Below, piece by piece: positions 23,178-30,502 of a DNA stretch of 49,191 bases (within the stretch, counting starts at the first letter, position 1; each line of letters opens with the position of its first letter). Below the pieces are notes generated by a model, which searched no databases, had not been told where the DNA came from, and saw only the letters and a program-made list of their open reading frames with translations. The DNA lies in assembly GCA_023382435.1 (NCBI GenBank), contig JAHDVS010000004.1, positions 1 through 49,191 of the forward strand. Direction: 5' to 3'. Source of the DNA: Thermoleophilia bacterium (GTDB lineage: Bacteria; Actinomycetota; Thermoleophilia; Gaiellales; Gaiellaceae). The translations under genes and the position numbers were made by a program.

Positions 23178-24262
23178 CCGCCGTCTGGCTCGTCGCCGGG
23201 CTCGCCCTTCTCGTCGCCGGCGGCGAGCTGCTCGTCCGCGGCGCGGCGCGACTCGCGGCCACGATCGGGGTCTCGCCGCTCGTGATCGGCCTCACGGTCG
23301 TCGCCTACGGGACGAGCTCGCCGGAGCTGGCCGTATCCGTCCAGGCCGCCGCGGACGGCCGGAGCGACATCGCGCTCGGGAACGTGGTGGGCAGCAACGT
23401 CTTCAACGTCCTGCTCATCCTCGGGGTCTCCGCGGCGATCACGCCGCTGCTCGTGGCGCGCAAGCTCGTGCGGCTCGAGGTGCCACTTCTGATCGGGCTC
23501 TCCGTGCTGATGCTTCTCCTCGCCCTGGACGGCGGCCTCGGTGCGATCGACGGGGGCGTCATGCTCGCGGTCCTCGTCGCGTACACGGCCTTCATCGTTT
23601 CGCGAAGCCGCGGCGAGACGCGGGCGGAGCGGGCGGCGGACGGTCACCTCCATCGCCCCGGCAGGCGTGCCTTGCTCGTGCAGCTCGCCCTGGTCGGCGC
23701 CGGTCTCGTACTGCTCGTCCTCGGCTCGCGCTGGCTGGTTCGCGGCGCGTCGGAGCTCGCGACCTCGCTCGGGGTGAGCGAGCTCGTGATCGCGCTCACG
23801 GTCGTCGCCGCCGGGACGGGAATGCCGGAGGTGGCGACATCCGTGATCGCGGCGCTGCGCGGACAGCGCGACATCGCGGTCGGCAACATCGTCGGCAGCA
23901 ACATCTTCAACATCGCCATGGTCATCGGCCTGAGCGGCGTGATCGCGCCGGGGGGCCTCGACGTCGCAGCCGACGTCCTGCGTTTCGACCTTCCCGTGAT
24001 GATCGCGGTCGCCGTGGCCTGCCTGCCGATCTTCTTCACGGGCTACGCGATCGCGCGCTGGGAAGGCCTCGTCTTTCTTGCCTACTACGCCGCGTACCTC
24101 GTCTACCTCGTGCTGGAGGCGACCTCGTACTGGGCGCTCTCTCCGTTCGCAACCGCGATGGTCGGATTCGTCCTGCCGCTGACCGCGCTGACGCTCGGTG
24201 TTCTCGCCGTTCGCGCCCATCGCGAGCACCGCCGTTTCTGGACGGCGGGCCCGGACGGCTAG
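23174..24262 (+). CDS. CaxA/YrbG-type Na+/Ca2+ exchanger
   Basis: 362 residues. Two inverted alpha repeats are clear: VAYGTSSPELAVSVQAAADG with GNVVGSNVFNVLLILG in the first half, and VAAGTGMPEVATSVIAALRG with GNIVGSNIFNIAMVIG in the second. The Glu of each SPE/MPE motif and the Asn of GSN bind the cation. A hydrophilic loop of about 25 residues (SRGETRAERAADGHLHRPG) separates the halves. It likely exports Ca2+ at the cost of Na+ entry, using the gradient set by Mrp. Its TAG stop lies in CTAG shared with the opposing ATPase stop. Confidence 0.92.
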   Translation: MTAVWLVAGLALLVAGGELLVRGAARLAATIGVSPLVIGLTVVAYGTSSPELAVSVQAAADGRSDIALGNVVGSNVFNVLLILGVSAAITPLLVARKLVRLEVPLLIGLSVLMLLLALDGGLGAIDGGVMLAVLVAYTAFIVSRSRGETRAERAADGHLHRPGRRALLVQLALVGAGLVLLVLGSRWLVRGASELATSLGVSELVIALTVVAAGTGMPEVATSVIAALRGQRDIAVGNIVGSNIFNIAMVIGLSGVIAPGGLDVAADVLRFDLPVMIAVAVACLPIFFTGYAIARWEGLVFLAYYAAYLVYLVLEATSYWALSPFATAMVGFVLPLTALTLGVLAVRAHREHRRFWTAGPDG

Positions 24263-26931
24263 CCCGACACGTGCTGACGGGCCGGTTGAACAGGCCCGCG
24301 CAGCAGCTTGTGCAACTCGACCGCCACGATCACCGAGGCCGCCACGCCGACGGTCTTCAGCCAGGTGGCGATGTCGAGCGGCTCGATGCGCAGCACGTAC
24401 TGGGCGGGGCCGAAGTGCATCGCGCCGACGTGGAGGGCGACCGCGAGCGAGGTGCCGGCGAACAAGAGCCGGTTCCCGAACGGGCTCTTCGCGAACGCGG
24501 ACAGGTGCTCGGAGCGGGAGTTGCCGACGTGGAACGCCTGGAACAGCACCATGGTGGTCAGGGCGACCGTGCGTGCGCGCTCGAGGTCGTCGCGCGCGTG
24601 GAGCTCGTGGAGGAAGAGCGCGAGCGTGCCGGCGGCCATCACGACGCCGGTGAGCACGGTCCGCTCCCAGAGCAGCGCCGAGATCACGCCCTCCGTGCGG
24701 GGGCGGGGTGGCCGGCGGAGCGTGTCTTTCTCGCCAGGCTCGAACGCGAGCGCCACGTCCTGGATCCCGTTCGTCACGAGGTTGAGCCAGATGATCTGAG
24801 CCGCCACGAACGGTGCCTGGAAGCTCGCGAGCAGGCTCGCAAGCACGGCGACGATCTCGGCCGCGCCGGTCGAGACCTGGTAGAAGGTCGTCTTGCGCAC
24901 GTTGTCGAACGCGATCCGGCCTTCCTCGACGGCGGCGACGATGCTCGCGAAGTTGTCGTCGGTGACGATCATGTCGGAGGCTTCCTTGGCGACCTCCGTC
25001 CCGGAAGCGCCCATGGCGACTCCGATGTCGGCCGCCCGCAGAGCCGGAGCGTCGTTGACCCCGTCGCCGGTAACCGCGACCGTGTGGCCCGCTCGCTTCA
25101 GGGCCTCGACGATCACCAGCTTGTGCTGCGGGGAGACCCGCGCGAACACGGAGGCCTCCGCCACGAGCTCGCCGATCTGCCGGTCGTCGAGGCTGTCGAG
25201 CTCGGAGCCGAGCACGGCGCGCCCATTCGCGGCGATGCCGACCTCGCGCGCGATCGCGAGGGCGGTGGCGGCGTGGTCGCCGGTGATCATGAGGACGCGG
25301 ATCCCCGCTTCCTGGCACCCGCGAACCGCGGCGATCGCCTCGTCGCGGGGCGGGTCGATCAGTCCGTAGAGGGAGAGGAACGTCAGCCCGTCGACGTGGT
25401 TGCCGGGCGTCGCCACGGAGGCCGCGCCGCCGTCGAGCGGCCGGTAGGCGGAGGCGAGGACGCGCATCCCGCCCGCGGCCATCCGCTCGGCCTCCGCGAG
25501 CACGAGACGCGGCTCGAGTGGGCCATCCCCGGCGCCGCGGTCGCACATCGCGAGCACCTCCTCGGGGGCCCCCTTGACGAACAGGAACGCGCCGCCGTCG
25601 CCCCGGTTGAACGTCGCCATGTAGCGCAGGTCGGAGTCGAACGGGATCTCCGCGAATCGCTCGAAGCGGCTTTCGAGCTCGTCCTTGAACAGGCCCGCCT
25701 TGGCCGCCGCGACGAGCAGCGCCACCTCGGTGGGATCGCCGGAGACGTCCAGCTCGCCGTCGAGGGGAACGGCCCGCGCCTCGTTGCAGAGGGTGCCCGC
25801 GAGCAACGCGAGCCAGAGCGGCGTTCCCTCCCCCGCCGGCCGGGGGGTACCGTCGAGCACGAGCTCGCCGCGCGAGCCGAGCCCGGAGCCCGTCACCTCG
25901 TAGCGTTCGCGACCGACGACGATCGCCTTCACGGTCATCAGGTTTCGCGTCAGGGTGCCGGTCTTGTCCGAGCCGATCACGGTGCAGCTGCCGAGCGTTT
26001 CGACGGCCGGCAGACGGCGGACGATCGCCCGCCGCGCCGCCATCCTGCGCATGCTGACCGCGAGCGCGATGGTCAAGACGATCGGCAGGCCCTCCGGGAT
26101 CGCGGACACGGCGAGGGCGAGGAGCGCGAGCACGAGGTCCTCGAACGGCTGCCCCGTGGCGAGGCCGGCGGCGAGGCCGATGGCGCAGCTCGCCAGCACG
26201 GCGATCCCGATCAGGCGGGCGAAGCGAGCCATCCGCCGCTGCAGCGGCGTCTCGCCCTGGCCGAGCTCGCGGACCGCGCCGGCGATTCGCCCGAGCTCGG
26301 TGCGGGGGCCCGTCGCGGAGACGACCGCCCGCGCCCGGCCCCGCACGACGATCGTGCCCATGAACAGCATCCCGGTGCGGTCCGCCACCGGCACGTCGGG
26401 CGCGACGGGATCGCTGCGCTTGCCGACCGTGGCCGACTCGCCCGTGAGCAGGGACTCGTCGGCGTCGAGCGCGACCGCGTGCAGGACGCGGCAGTCCGCG
26501 GGCACCTTCATTCCGGCCTCGACGAGCACGACATCGCCCGGTACGAGAGCGCGCGCGTCGACCTCCAGCTCCCGACCGCCGCGCACGACCCGGGCGAGGT
26601 TCAGGGCGAGCTGCCGGAGGGCTTCCATCGAGCGTTTCGCCCGCAGCTCCTGGGTGAATCCGATCGCCGCGTTGATGACGAGAACCACGCCGATCACGGC
26701 TGCGTCGACGAACTCCCCGAATGCCAGCGCGACGATCGCGGCGAAGAGCAGGATGTAGATGAGCGGGCTCGCGAACTGGCGCAGCAGAATGCGGGCGGCT
26801 CCCGGCCCGCGCTCGACCTCGAGCTCGTTTGCGCCGAAACGCCCGAGCCGCGTCGCCGCCTCGGCCGAAGTGAGGCCTCGCTCGTCGCTCCCGAGGGCGG
26901 CGAGCGCCTGCTCCGGGGGGAGGCTCCACAC
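24259..26931 (-). CDS. P-type cation-transporting ATPase (P2/Ca2+-ATPase-like)
   Basis: 890 residues from GTG at 26931. Order: cation ATPase N domain (EQALAALGSDERGLTSAEAA), actuator domain with LLTGESATVGK, M4 with SAIPEGLPIVLTIAL, phosphorylation site GSDKTGTLTRN, nucleotide domain with FVKGAPEEVL, hinge MITGDHAATALAIAREVG and VAVTGDGVNDAPALRAADIG, then C-terminal M5-M10. PEGLP in M4 is typical of Ca2+ or Na+ P2 pumps. M6 reads NLVTNGIQDVALAFEPGEKD, with Asn where SERCA/PMR1 has Asp, so Ca2+ specificity is uncertain. It lies 52 bases downstream of the USP-CBS gene and converges on the exchanger. Confidence 0.92.
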   Translation of the reverse strand: MWSLPPEQALAALGSDERGLTSAEAATRLGRFGANELEVERGPGAARILLRQFASPLIYILLFAAIVALAFGEFVDAAVIGVVLVINAAIGFTQELRAKRSMEALRQLALNLARVVRGGRELEVDARALVPGDVVLVEAGMKVPADCRVLHAVALDADESLLTGESATVGKRSDPVAPDVPVADRTGMLFMGTIVVRGRARAVVSATGPRTELGRIAGAVRELGQGETPLQRRMARFARLIGIAVLASCAIGLAAGLATGQPFEDLVLALLALAVSAIPEGLPIVLTIALAVSMRRMAARRAIVRRLPAVETLGSCTVIGSDKTGTLTRNLMTVKAIVVGRERYEVTGSGLGSRGELVLDGTPRPAGEGTPLWLALLAGTLCNEARAVPLDGELDVSGDPTEVALLVAAAKAGLFKDELESRFERFAEIPFDSDLRYMATFNRGDGGAFLFVKGAPEEVLAMCDRGAGDGPLEPRLVLAEAERMAAGGMRVLASAYRPLDGGAASVATPGNHVDGLTFLSLYGLIDPPRDEAIAAVRGCQEAGIRVLMITGDHAATALAIAREVGIAANGRAVLGSELDSLDDRQIGELVAEASVFARVSPQHKLVIVEALKRAGHTVAVTGDGVNDAPALRAADIGVAMGASGTEVAKEASDMIVTDDNFASIVAAVEEGRIAFDNVRKTTFYQVSTGAAEIVAVLASLLASFQAPFVAAQIIWLNLVTNGIQDVALAFEPGEKDTLRRPPRPRTEGVISALLWERTVLTGVVMAAGTLALFLHELHARDDLERARTVALTTMVLFQAFHVGNSRSEHLSAFAKSPFGNRLLFAGTSLAVALHVGAMHFGPAQYVLRIEPLDIATWLKTVGVAASVIVAVELHKLLRGPVQPARQHVSG

Positions 26932-26983
26932 CGCGAACTCCCGCCCGGCGTCGGTCCCCGTCCCACCGGGCCGCCCGGTTACG

Positions 26984-28318
26984 TCAGTCGCTTTCGCCCT
27001 CCCACGTGCGCAGGGCGAGCCGAATCAGGTCGTGGCGCGAGAGCATCCCGACGGGCACCCCGTTCCGCACCACGGGCATGTGGTCGATGTCGTGATGGAG
27101 CATGCGAGTCAGCGCCTGCTGCACGGGCTCGTCCTCGCTGGCAACGTGCACCGGGGCGCTCATCACCTCCCTGGCGGCAAGCGACCGCGATCCCTCGTAG
27201 ATCTCCTCGAGGCCGTGACCGAGCGCGAGCAGCTGGCCGAGCACTCTCGGGAGCTTGAGCTCGTGGCCGTAGCGGGACGCGGCCAGGACGACCTCGCGGC
27301 CGGCGAAGTCGGACTCGCTCACGATGCCCACGACCTGCCCGTCGGCGGACACGATCGGGACGGCGCCGATCTCGTGCTCGAGCAGCAACCTCGCGACCTC
27401 GTCGAGCGGGGTCTCCTCCGAGGCCACGACGGCCGGAGCCGTCATCAGCTCGCGTACGGGCGTTCCCCTGGCTCTCCGGTCGGCGGAGTCGCCGCCAGGG
27501 GAGCGGACGACGAGCACGGAGCACAGTGCCGCGTGGACGGCGCGCTCGCTGACGCTCCCGAGCGCGCGGACGCCGTGCAGGCCGCGACTCCCGACCACGA
27601 TCAGGTCGGCGTCCTGTGCCGCAGCGAGCAGTGCCACGAGCGCGCCGTCGCCGGTGGCCTCGAGCGGGTCGGGGGCCGCCACCGACCGCGCGGCGTCCAG
27701 ATCGATCCCGCTTGTTCCGGCGACCATGCGCACCGTTGCCCCGAGCTCGTCGCGAAGCTCGCGGGCGGCTTGGCAGGCGAGGGCGGATCCGCCGGAGCCG
27801 TCGACGCCCACAACGACGGCGGCAGGGAAGCCACCGCTCGATCCCGTGGGCCGGGCGACGAGCACCGAGCAGGGCGCCCGGTGCGTCACGGCCGTCGCGA
27901 CGCTGCCGAGCGCGATCCCGGCCAGGCGGCCGCGCCCGTGAGTGCCGACCGCGAGGAGTGTCGCCCGGGAGCTCTCAGCTTCCCTGAGCAGCGCGTCGGC
28001 GGGCTGCGCCTCGATAAGCTTCGACTCGACGGAACAGCGTGCGTCGATCCGGGTGCGAGCGGTCTCGAGCGCGGCGGCCATCCCGGCGCGGAGCCTCGTG
28101 ACCGCGGTGGGCCCACTGCTGCTCTCCGGTCGCTCCGACGCACCGCCCGCCATCACGACGTCCCAGGGATCGATGACCGCCACGAGCGTCAGGCTCTCCC
28201 GAGCGAGCCGACCTGCCTGGCGCGCGGCTTCGAGCCCTTCGTCGGAGCCGTCGATTCCGCAAACGACCCGATCGAAGGGCGAGAAGCCACTCGCGTCTGT
28301 GCCTCCGGGTTGAGCCAT
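26984..28318 (-). CDS. fusion of two UspA domains and a CBS-domain pair
   Basis: 444 residues from ATG at 28318; the open frame extends further upstream but lacks UspA-like sequence. UspA 1 (~10-150): DRVVCGIDGSDEGLEAARQA and VGTHGRGRLAGIALGSVATA. UspA 2 (~160-300): AAVVVGVDGSGGSALACQAA and VVGSRGLHGVRALGSVSERA. Both have the ATP-binding G-x2-G-x9-G(S/T) pattern. CBS 1 at ~310-360 (MTAPAVVASEETPLDEVARL) and CBS 2 at ~390-440 (MSAPVHVASEDEPVQQALTR) are linked by a helix-rich insert. The protein probably senses adenine nucleotides and is transcribed ahead of the P-type ATPase, suggesting energy-gated ion transport (inference). Confidence 0.88.
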   Translation of the reverse strand: MAQPGGTDASGFSPFDRVVCGIDGSDEGLEAARQAGRLARESLTLVAVIDPWDVVMAGGASERPESSSGPTAVTRLRAGMAAALETARTRIDARCSVESKLIEAQPADALLREAESSRATLLAVGTHGRGRLAGIALGSVATAVTHRAPCSVLVARPTGSSGGFPAAVVVGVDGSGGSALACQAARELRDELGATVRMVAGTSGIDLDAARSVAAPDPLEATGDGALVALLAAAQDADLIVVGSRGLHGVRALGSVSERAVHAALCSVLVVRSPGGDSADRRARGTPVRELMTAPAVVASEETPLDEVARLLLEHEIGAVPIVSADGQVVGIVSESDFAGREVVLAASRYGHELKLPRVLGQLLALGHGLEEIYEGSRSLAAREVMSAPVHVASEDEPVQQALTRMLHHDIDHMPVVRNGVPVGMLSRHDLIRLALRTWEGESD

Positions 28319-28395
28319 CACACCCCCGCTGTCGACCCCACCATCATGACGCACGGGCGGGCCGCCGGCAGCGTCCGCCGGCGGAAGGGGGGTGG

Positions 28396-29460
28396 CTACG
28401 ACCAGACGATCTCGAGCAGATCGGCTCGCGTCGTGAACGGGCCGCGCGCCGACCTCGCGCAGGTCACCCGGACCCGGGCCTCGCCGCCTCGCACGTGCCC
28501 GTCCGCCTCGACTTCGGACTCGACGGTGAGCTCCCGCCCGCCGACCCGGCGCGTGTCGAGCACGTCCCAGACGCGCCGCTCGAAGTTCCAGAGCGCGACG
28601 GTCTGGTTGCACCGGGCCGAGCTCGAGCCCCGGTAGACGACCCGCAGCGCCCCCGGCTCCTCGATCGGCGAGACGACGTTTGCAGACCAGGACGTCGACC
28701 GGGCGCGCGATCGAAGCGCGAGCAGGCGCCCGTCGTCAGAAGCGAGGCTCTCGAGCGTGCCGTCGTTGATGCGCCCGGCGTGGACGCGCATCGTGGTCGG
28801 CGCGCTCGTCGGGTCGGGATCGGGCGCGGGCGCAGGCGGCTCGACCTCGCTCCCCTCCGCAGGCGCTGGCTCCGGCCCGGGCCCAGGCTGGGGCTGGGGG
28901 TTGGGAGGCTGTGTCTCGGGCGCCGGATCGGGCGGCGGCAACGACGGCGGCGCGGGCGTGCTCGAGACGCCGAACTCCTGGGCCCAGTAGACGGCCCCGC
29001 CGGCGGAGGCCGCCGCGCCGACACCAATCGTCGTGTAGCGCGGGTTCTCGATGTTCGCGCGATGCCCGGGCGAGGCGAGCCACGCGGCGACAACCGATTC
29101 CGCGCTCGGGTAGCCGTACGCGATGTTCTCGCCCCAGGCACCACCCGTGTAGCCGCAGGCGGCGAGCCGTTCACCGACGGACCGGTCGACCGGGGGCGCC
29201 GGATCCTCGTGGGCCATGTACGTGTACATGGCCATGTGGCGGGCTTTCCAGGCGGCGGCAGCGCCGAGCGAGCCGAGCGTCGAGAGCGGTCCCAGCCCGA
29301 GGTCTGCGCGGTGGGCGTTGACGAGCGAGATGACCTGCGCCGCGTCCGAGCCGCTGGCGGCCGGCCAGTCGGAGCCGGGAGCGCAGTCGCCGATCGCCAG
29401 GGCAGCCGGCGGCGCCGCCAGCGCGGCCAGGACGGTGGCGATGGCGAGCAGGCGTCGCAC
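28396..29460 (-). CDS. exported CAP/SCP-domain protein with proline-rich linker
   Basis: 354 residues from GTG at 29460 behind GGGAAGAGG. Signal peptide: RRLLAIATVLAALAAPPAAL, residues 2-21, cleaved near ALA-IGD. The CAP domain (~35-165) has LVNAHRADLGLGPLS, HMAMYTYMAHEDP, WGENIAYGYPSAESVVAAWL and SPGHRANIENPRYTTIGVGA, with the His/Glu pocket intact. A Pro/Gln/Glu-rich linker (~170-220) leads to a unique C-terminal beta-rich domain containing two Cys. Bacterial CAP proteins are extracellular and mostly of unknown function, some wall-associated. Divergent from nudC; the 5' leader is structured (see 29510-29545). Confidence 0.85.
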   Translation of the reverse strand: MRRLLAIATVLAALAAPPAALAIGDCAPGSDWPAASGSDAAQVISLVNAHRADLGLGPLSTLGSLGAAAAWKARHMAMYTYMAHEDPAPPVDRSVGERLAACGYTGGAWGENIAYGYPSAESVVAAWLASPGHRANIENPRYTTIGVGAAASAGGAVYWAQEFGVSSTPAPPSLPPPDPAPETQPPNPQPQPGPGPEPAPAEGSEVEPPAPAPDPDPTSAPTTMRVHAGRINDGTLESLASDDGRLLALRSRARSTSWSANVVSPIEEPGALRVVYRGSSSARCNQTVALWNFERRVWDVLDTRRVGGRELTVESEVEADGHVRGGEARVRVTCARSARGPFTTRADLLEIVWS

Positions 29461-29654
29461 GGGCCTCTTCCCGGAGAATCGGCAGTGGAGCGTCGAGTCG
29501 CCATCCCCCACCGGCGTGCCGCCGGCGTCCCTCATTCGAGGGATCCCCGGGCGGGTCTCGACGTCGTGCCCGAGAATGTGCGCGTGGAGATGACCGCCCC
29601 GTCCCTGGTGAGCCCCGACGCCAAGCGCCACCCCCAGGCCCGGAGGCACCGGGC
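29461..29654. other. 194-base divergent region between CAP gene and nudC
   Basis: It carries the structured leader on the minus strand and, on the plus strand, the ribosome site CGGAGG 8 bases before nudC. No clear -10/-35 pairs were found for either gene. Confidence 0.4.
29510..29545 (-). ncRNA. structured 5' leader of the CAP-domain gene, candidate cis-regulatory RNA
   Basis: Read on the minus strand, the leader has CCCTC-GAAT-GAGGG (29529-29542) and then CCGGCG-GCA-CGCCGG (29511-29525), followed by GGGGGATGGCGACTC. The bases flanking the first hairpin recur near 16564-16581. Genes for wall-acting exported proteins in actinobacteria are often riboswitch-controlled, but I could not match this leader to a known class. 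Confidence 0.35.
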
Positions 29655-30485
29655 GTGAGCCGTCTCGTACGCGTCCCGGCGCCGCCGGAAGTGCCCGCGG
29701 AGGCGCTTCTCTTCGCCGTGCGCGGGCGGGAGCTGGTGATCGTCGAGGAGGGCGGCGGGGTCGGCATTCCGCGGCTCGGAGCCGTCAGGGAGCTGGCGGC
29801 CGAGGCGATCCATCATCTCGGCTGCCTCGGCGGGCGGCACTGCTACGCGGCCGCGCTCGGGGACGAGGCGGACCTGCCTCAGGGAACGGGCCTGATGGCG
29901 CTGCGCCCGCTGATGCTCGGGCTCGACGAGGAGCTCGCCGGTGTCGCCGGCCTAGCGTTCCAGATCGTCGACTGGGAGCGGACGCACCGCTTCTGCGGCG
30001 CCTGCGCCACGCCGACCGAGCTCGTCGCCGGCGAGCGCGCGAAGCGTTGCCCTGCCTGCGGCCTGCTCGCGTTCCCCCGTGTCGCGCCCGCGGTGATCGC
30101 CCGCGTCACCCGTGGCGACGAGATCCTGCTGGCGCGCGGGCGGCGCTTCCCGGACCCCGTCTACAGCGTGCTCGCCGGCTTCGTCGATCCGGGGGAGTCG
30201 CTCGAGCAGACGGTCGCGCGGGAGCTCGAGGAGGAGGTCGGGATCGAGGTCGAGGACGTGCGCTACTTCGCGAGCCAGCCGTGGCCGTTCCCGCACTCCC
30301 TGATGGTCGGCTTCACCGCTCGCTGGGCCGGCGGCGACCTGCGCGTCGACCCCGTTGAGCTCGTGGACGCGGGCTGGTTCTCCCGCGACGCGCTGCCTCT
30401 CCTGCCGCCGCCGCTCTCGATCGCTCGCCGTCTCATCGACGACTGGGTGGCGCCCGCGGACATGCCCCGGGGCCAGGCCCCCTGA
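29655..30485 (+). CDS. nudC: NAD(H) pyrophosphatase NudC
   Basis: 276 residues from GTG at 29655. Zinc ribbon with two Cys pairs (FCGACATPTE, RCPACGLLAFPRVAPAVIAR). Nudix box GFVDPGESLEQT followed by ARELEEEVGIEVED (catalytic Glu residues). The NADH-specific signature SQPWPFPHSLMVGF follows directly, as in all NudC enzymes. It hydrolyses NADH to NMNH and AMP and can remove NAD caps from RNA in characterised homologues. It is a single gene, divergent from the CAP protein and convergent with the HerA-like ATPase. Confidence 0.95.
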   Translation: MSRLVRVPAPPEVPAEALLFAVRGRELVIVEEGGGVGIPRLGAVRELAAEAIHHLGCLGGRHCYAAALGDEADLPQGTGLMALRPLMLGLDEELAGVAGLAFQIVDWERTHRFCGACATPTELVAGERAKRCPACGLLAFPRVAPAVIARVTRGDEILLARGRRFPDPVYSVLAGFVDPGESLEQTVARELEEEVGIEVEDVRYFASQPWPFPHSLMVGFTARWAGGDLRVDPVELVDAGWFSRDALPLLPPPLSIARRLIDDWVAPADMPRGQAP

Positions 30486-30502
30486 GCTGCGGCGGACTCC
30501 CG

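Noticed and set aside
22376-26929. Very long open frame (about 1,517 codons) on the minus strand
   Set aside because: Arg/Gly/Ala-rich low-complexity translation antisense to the Usp and exchanger genes and out of frame inside the P-type ATPase; a shadow caused by high GC.
24271-27258. 995-codon open frame on the plus strand
   Set aside because: Antisense to the P-type ATPase and USP-CBS genes, whose motifs are unmistakable; the translation has no domain.
28850-28960. Repetitive CCGGGCC/GGGGCTGGG stretch in the CAP gene
   Set aside because: It encodes the proline-rich linker of the exported protein; ordinary low complexity, not a DNA repeat element.
29464-29545. Assignment of the CAP gene leader to the c-di-AMP or c-di-GMP riboswitch class
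   Set aside because: Hairpin order is suggestive but conserved core nucleotides of those classes could not be matched by eye; kept only as a candidate structured RNA.
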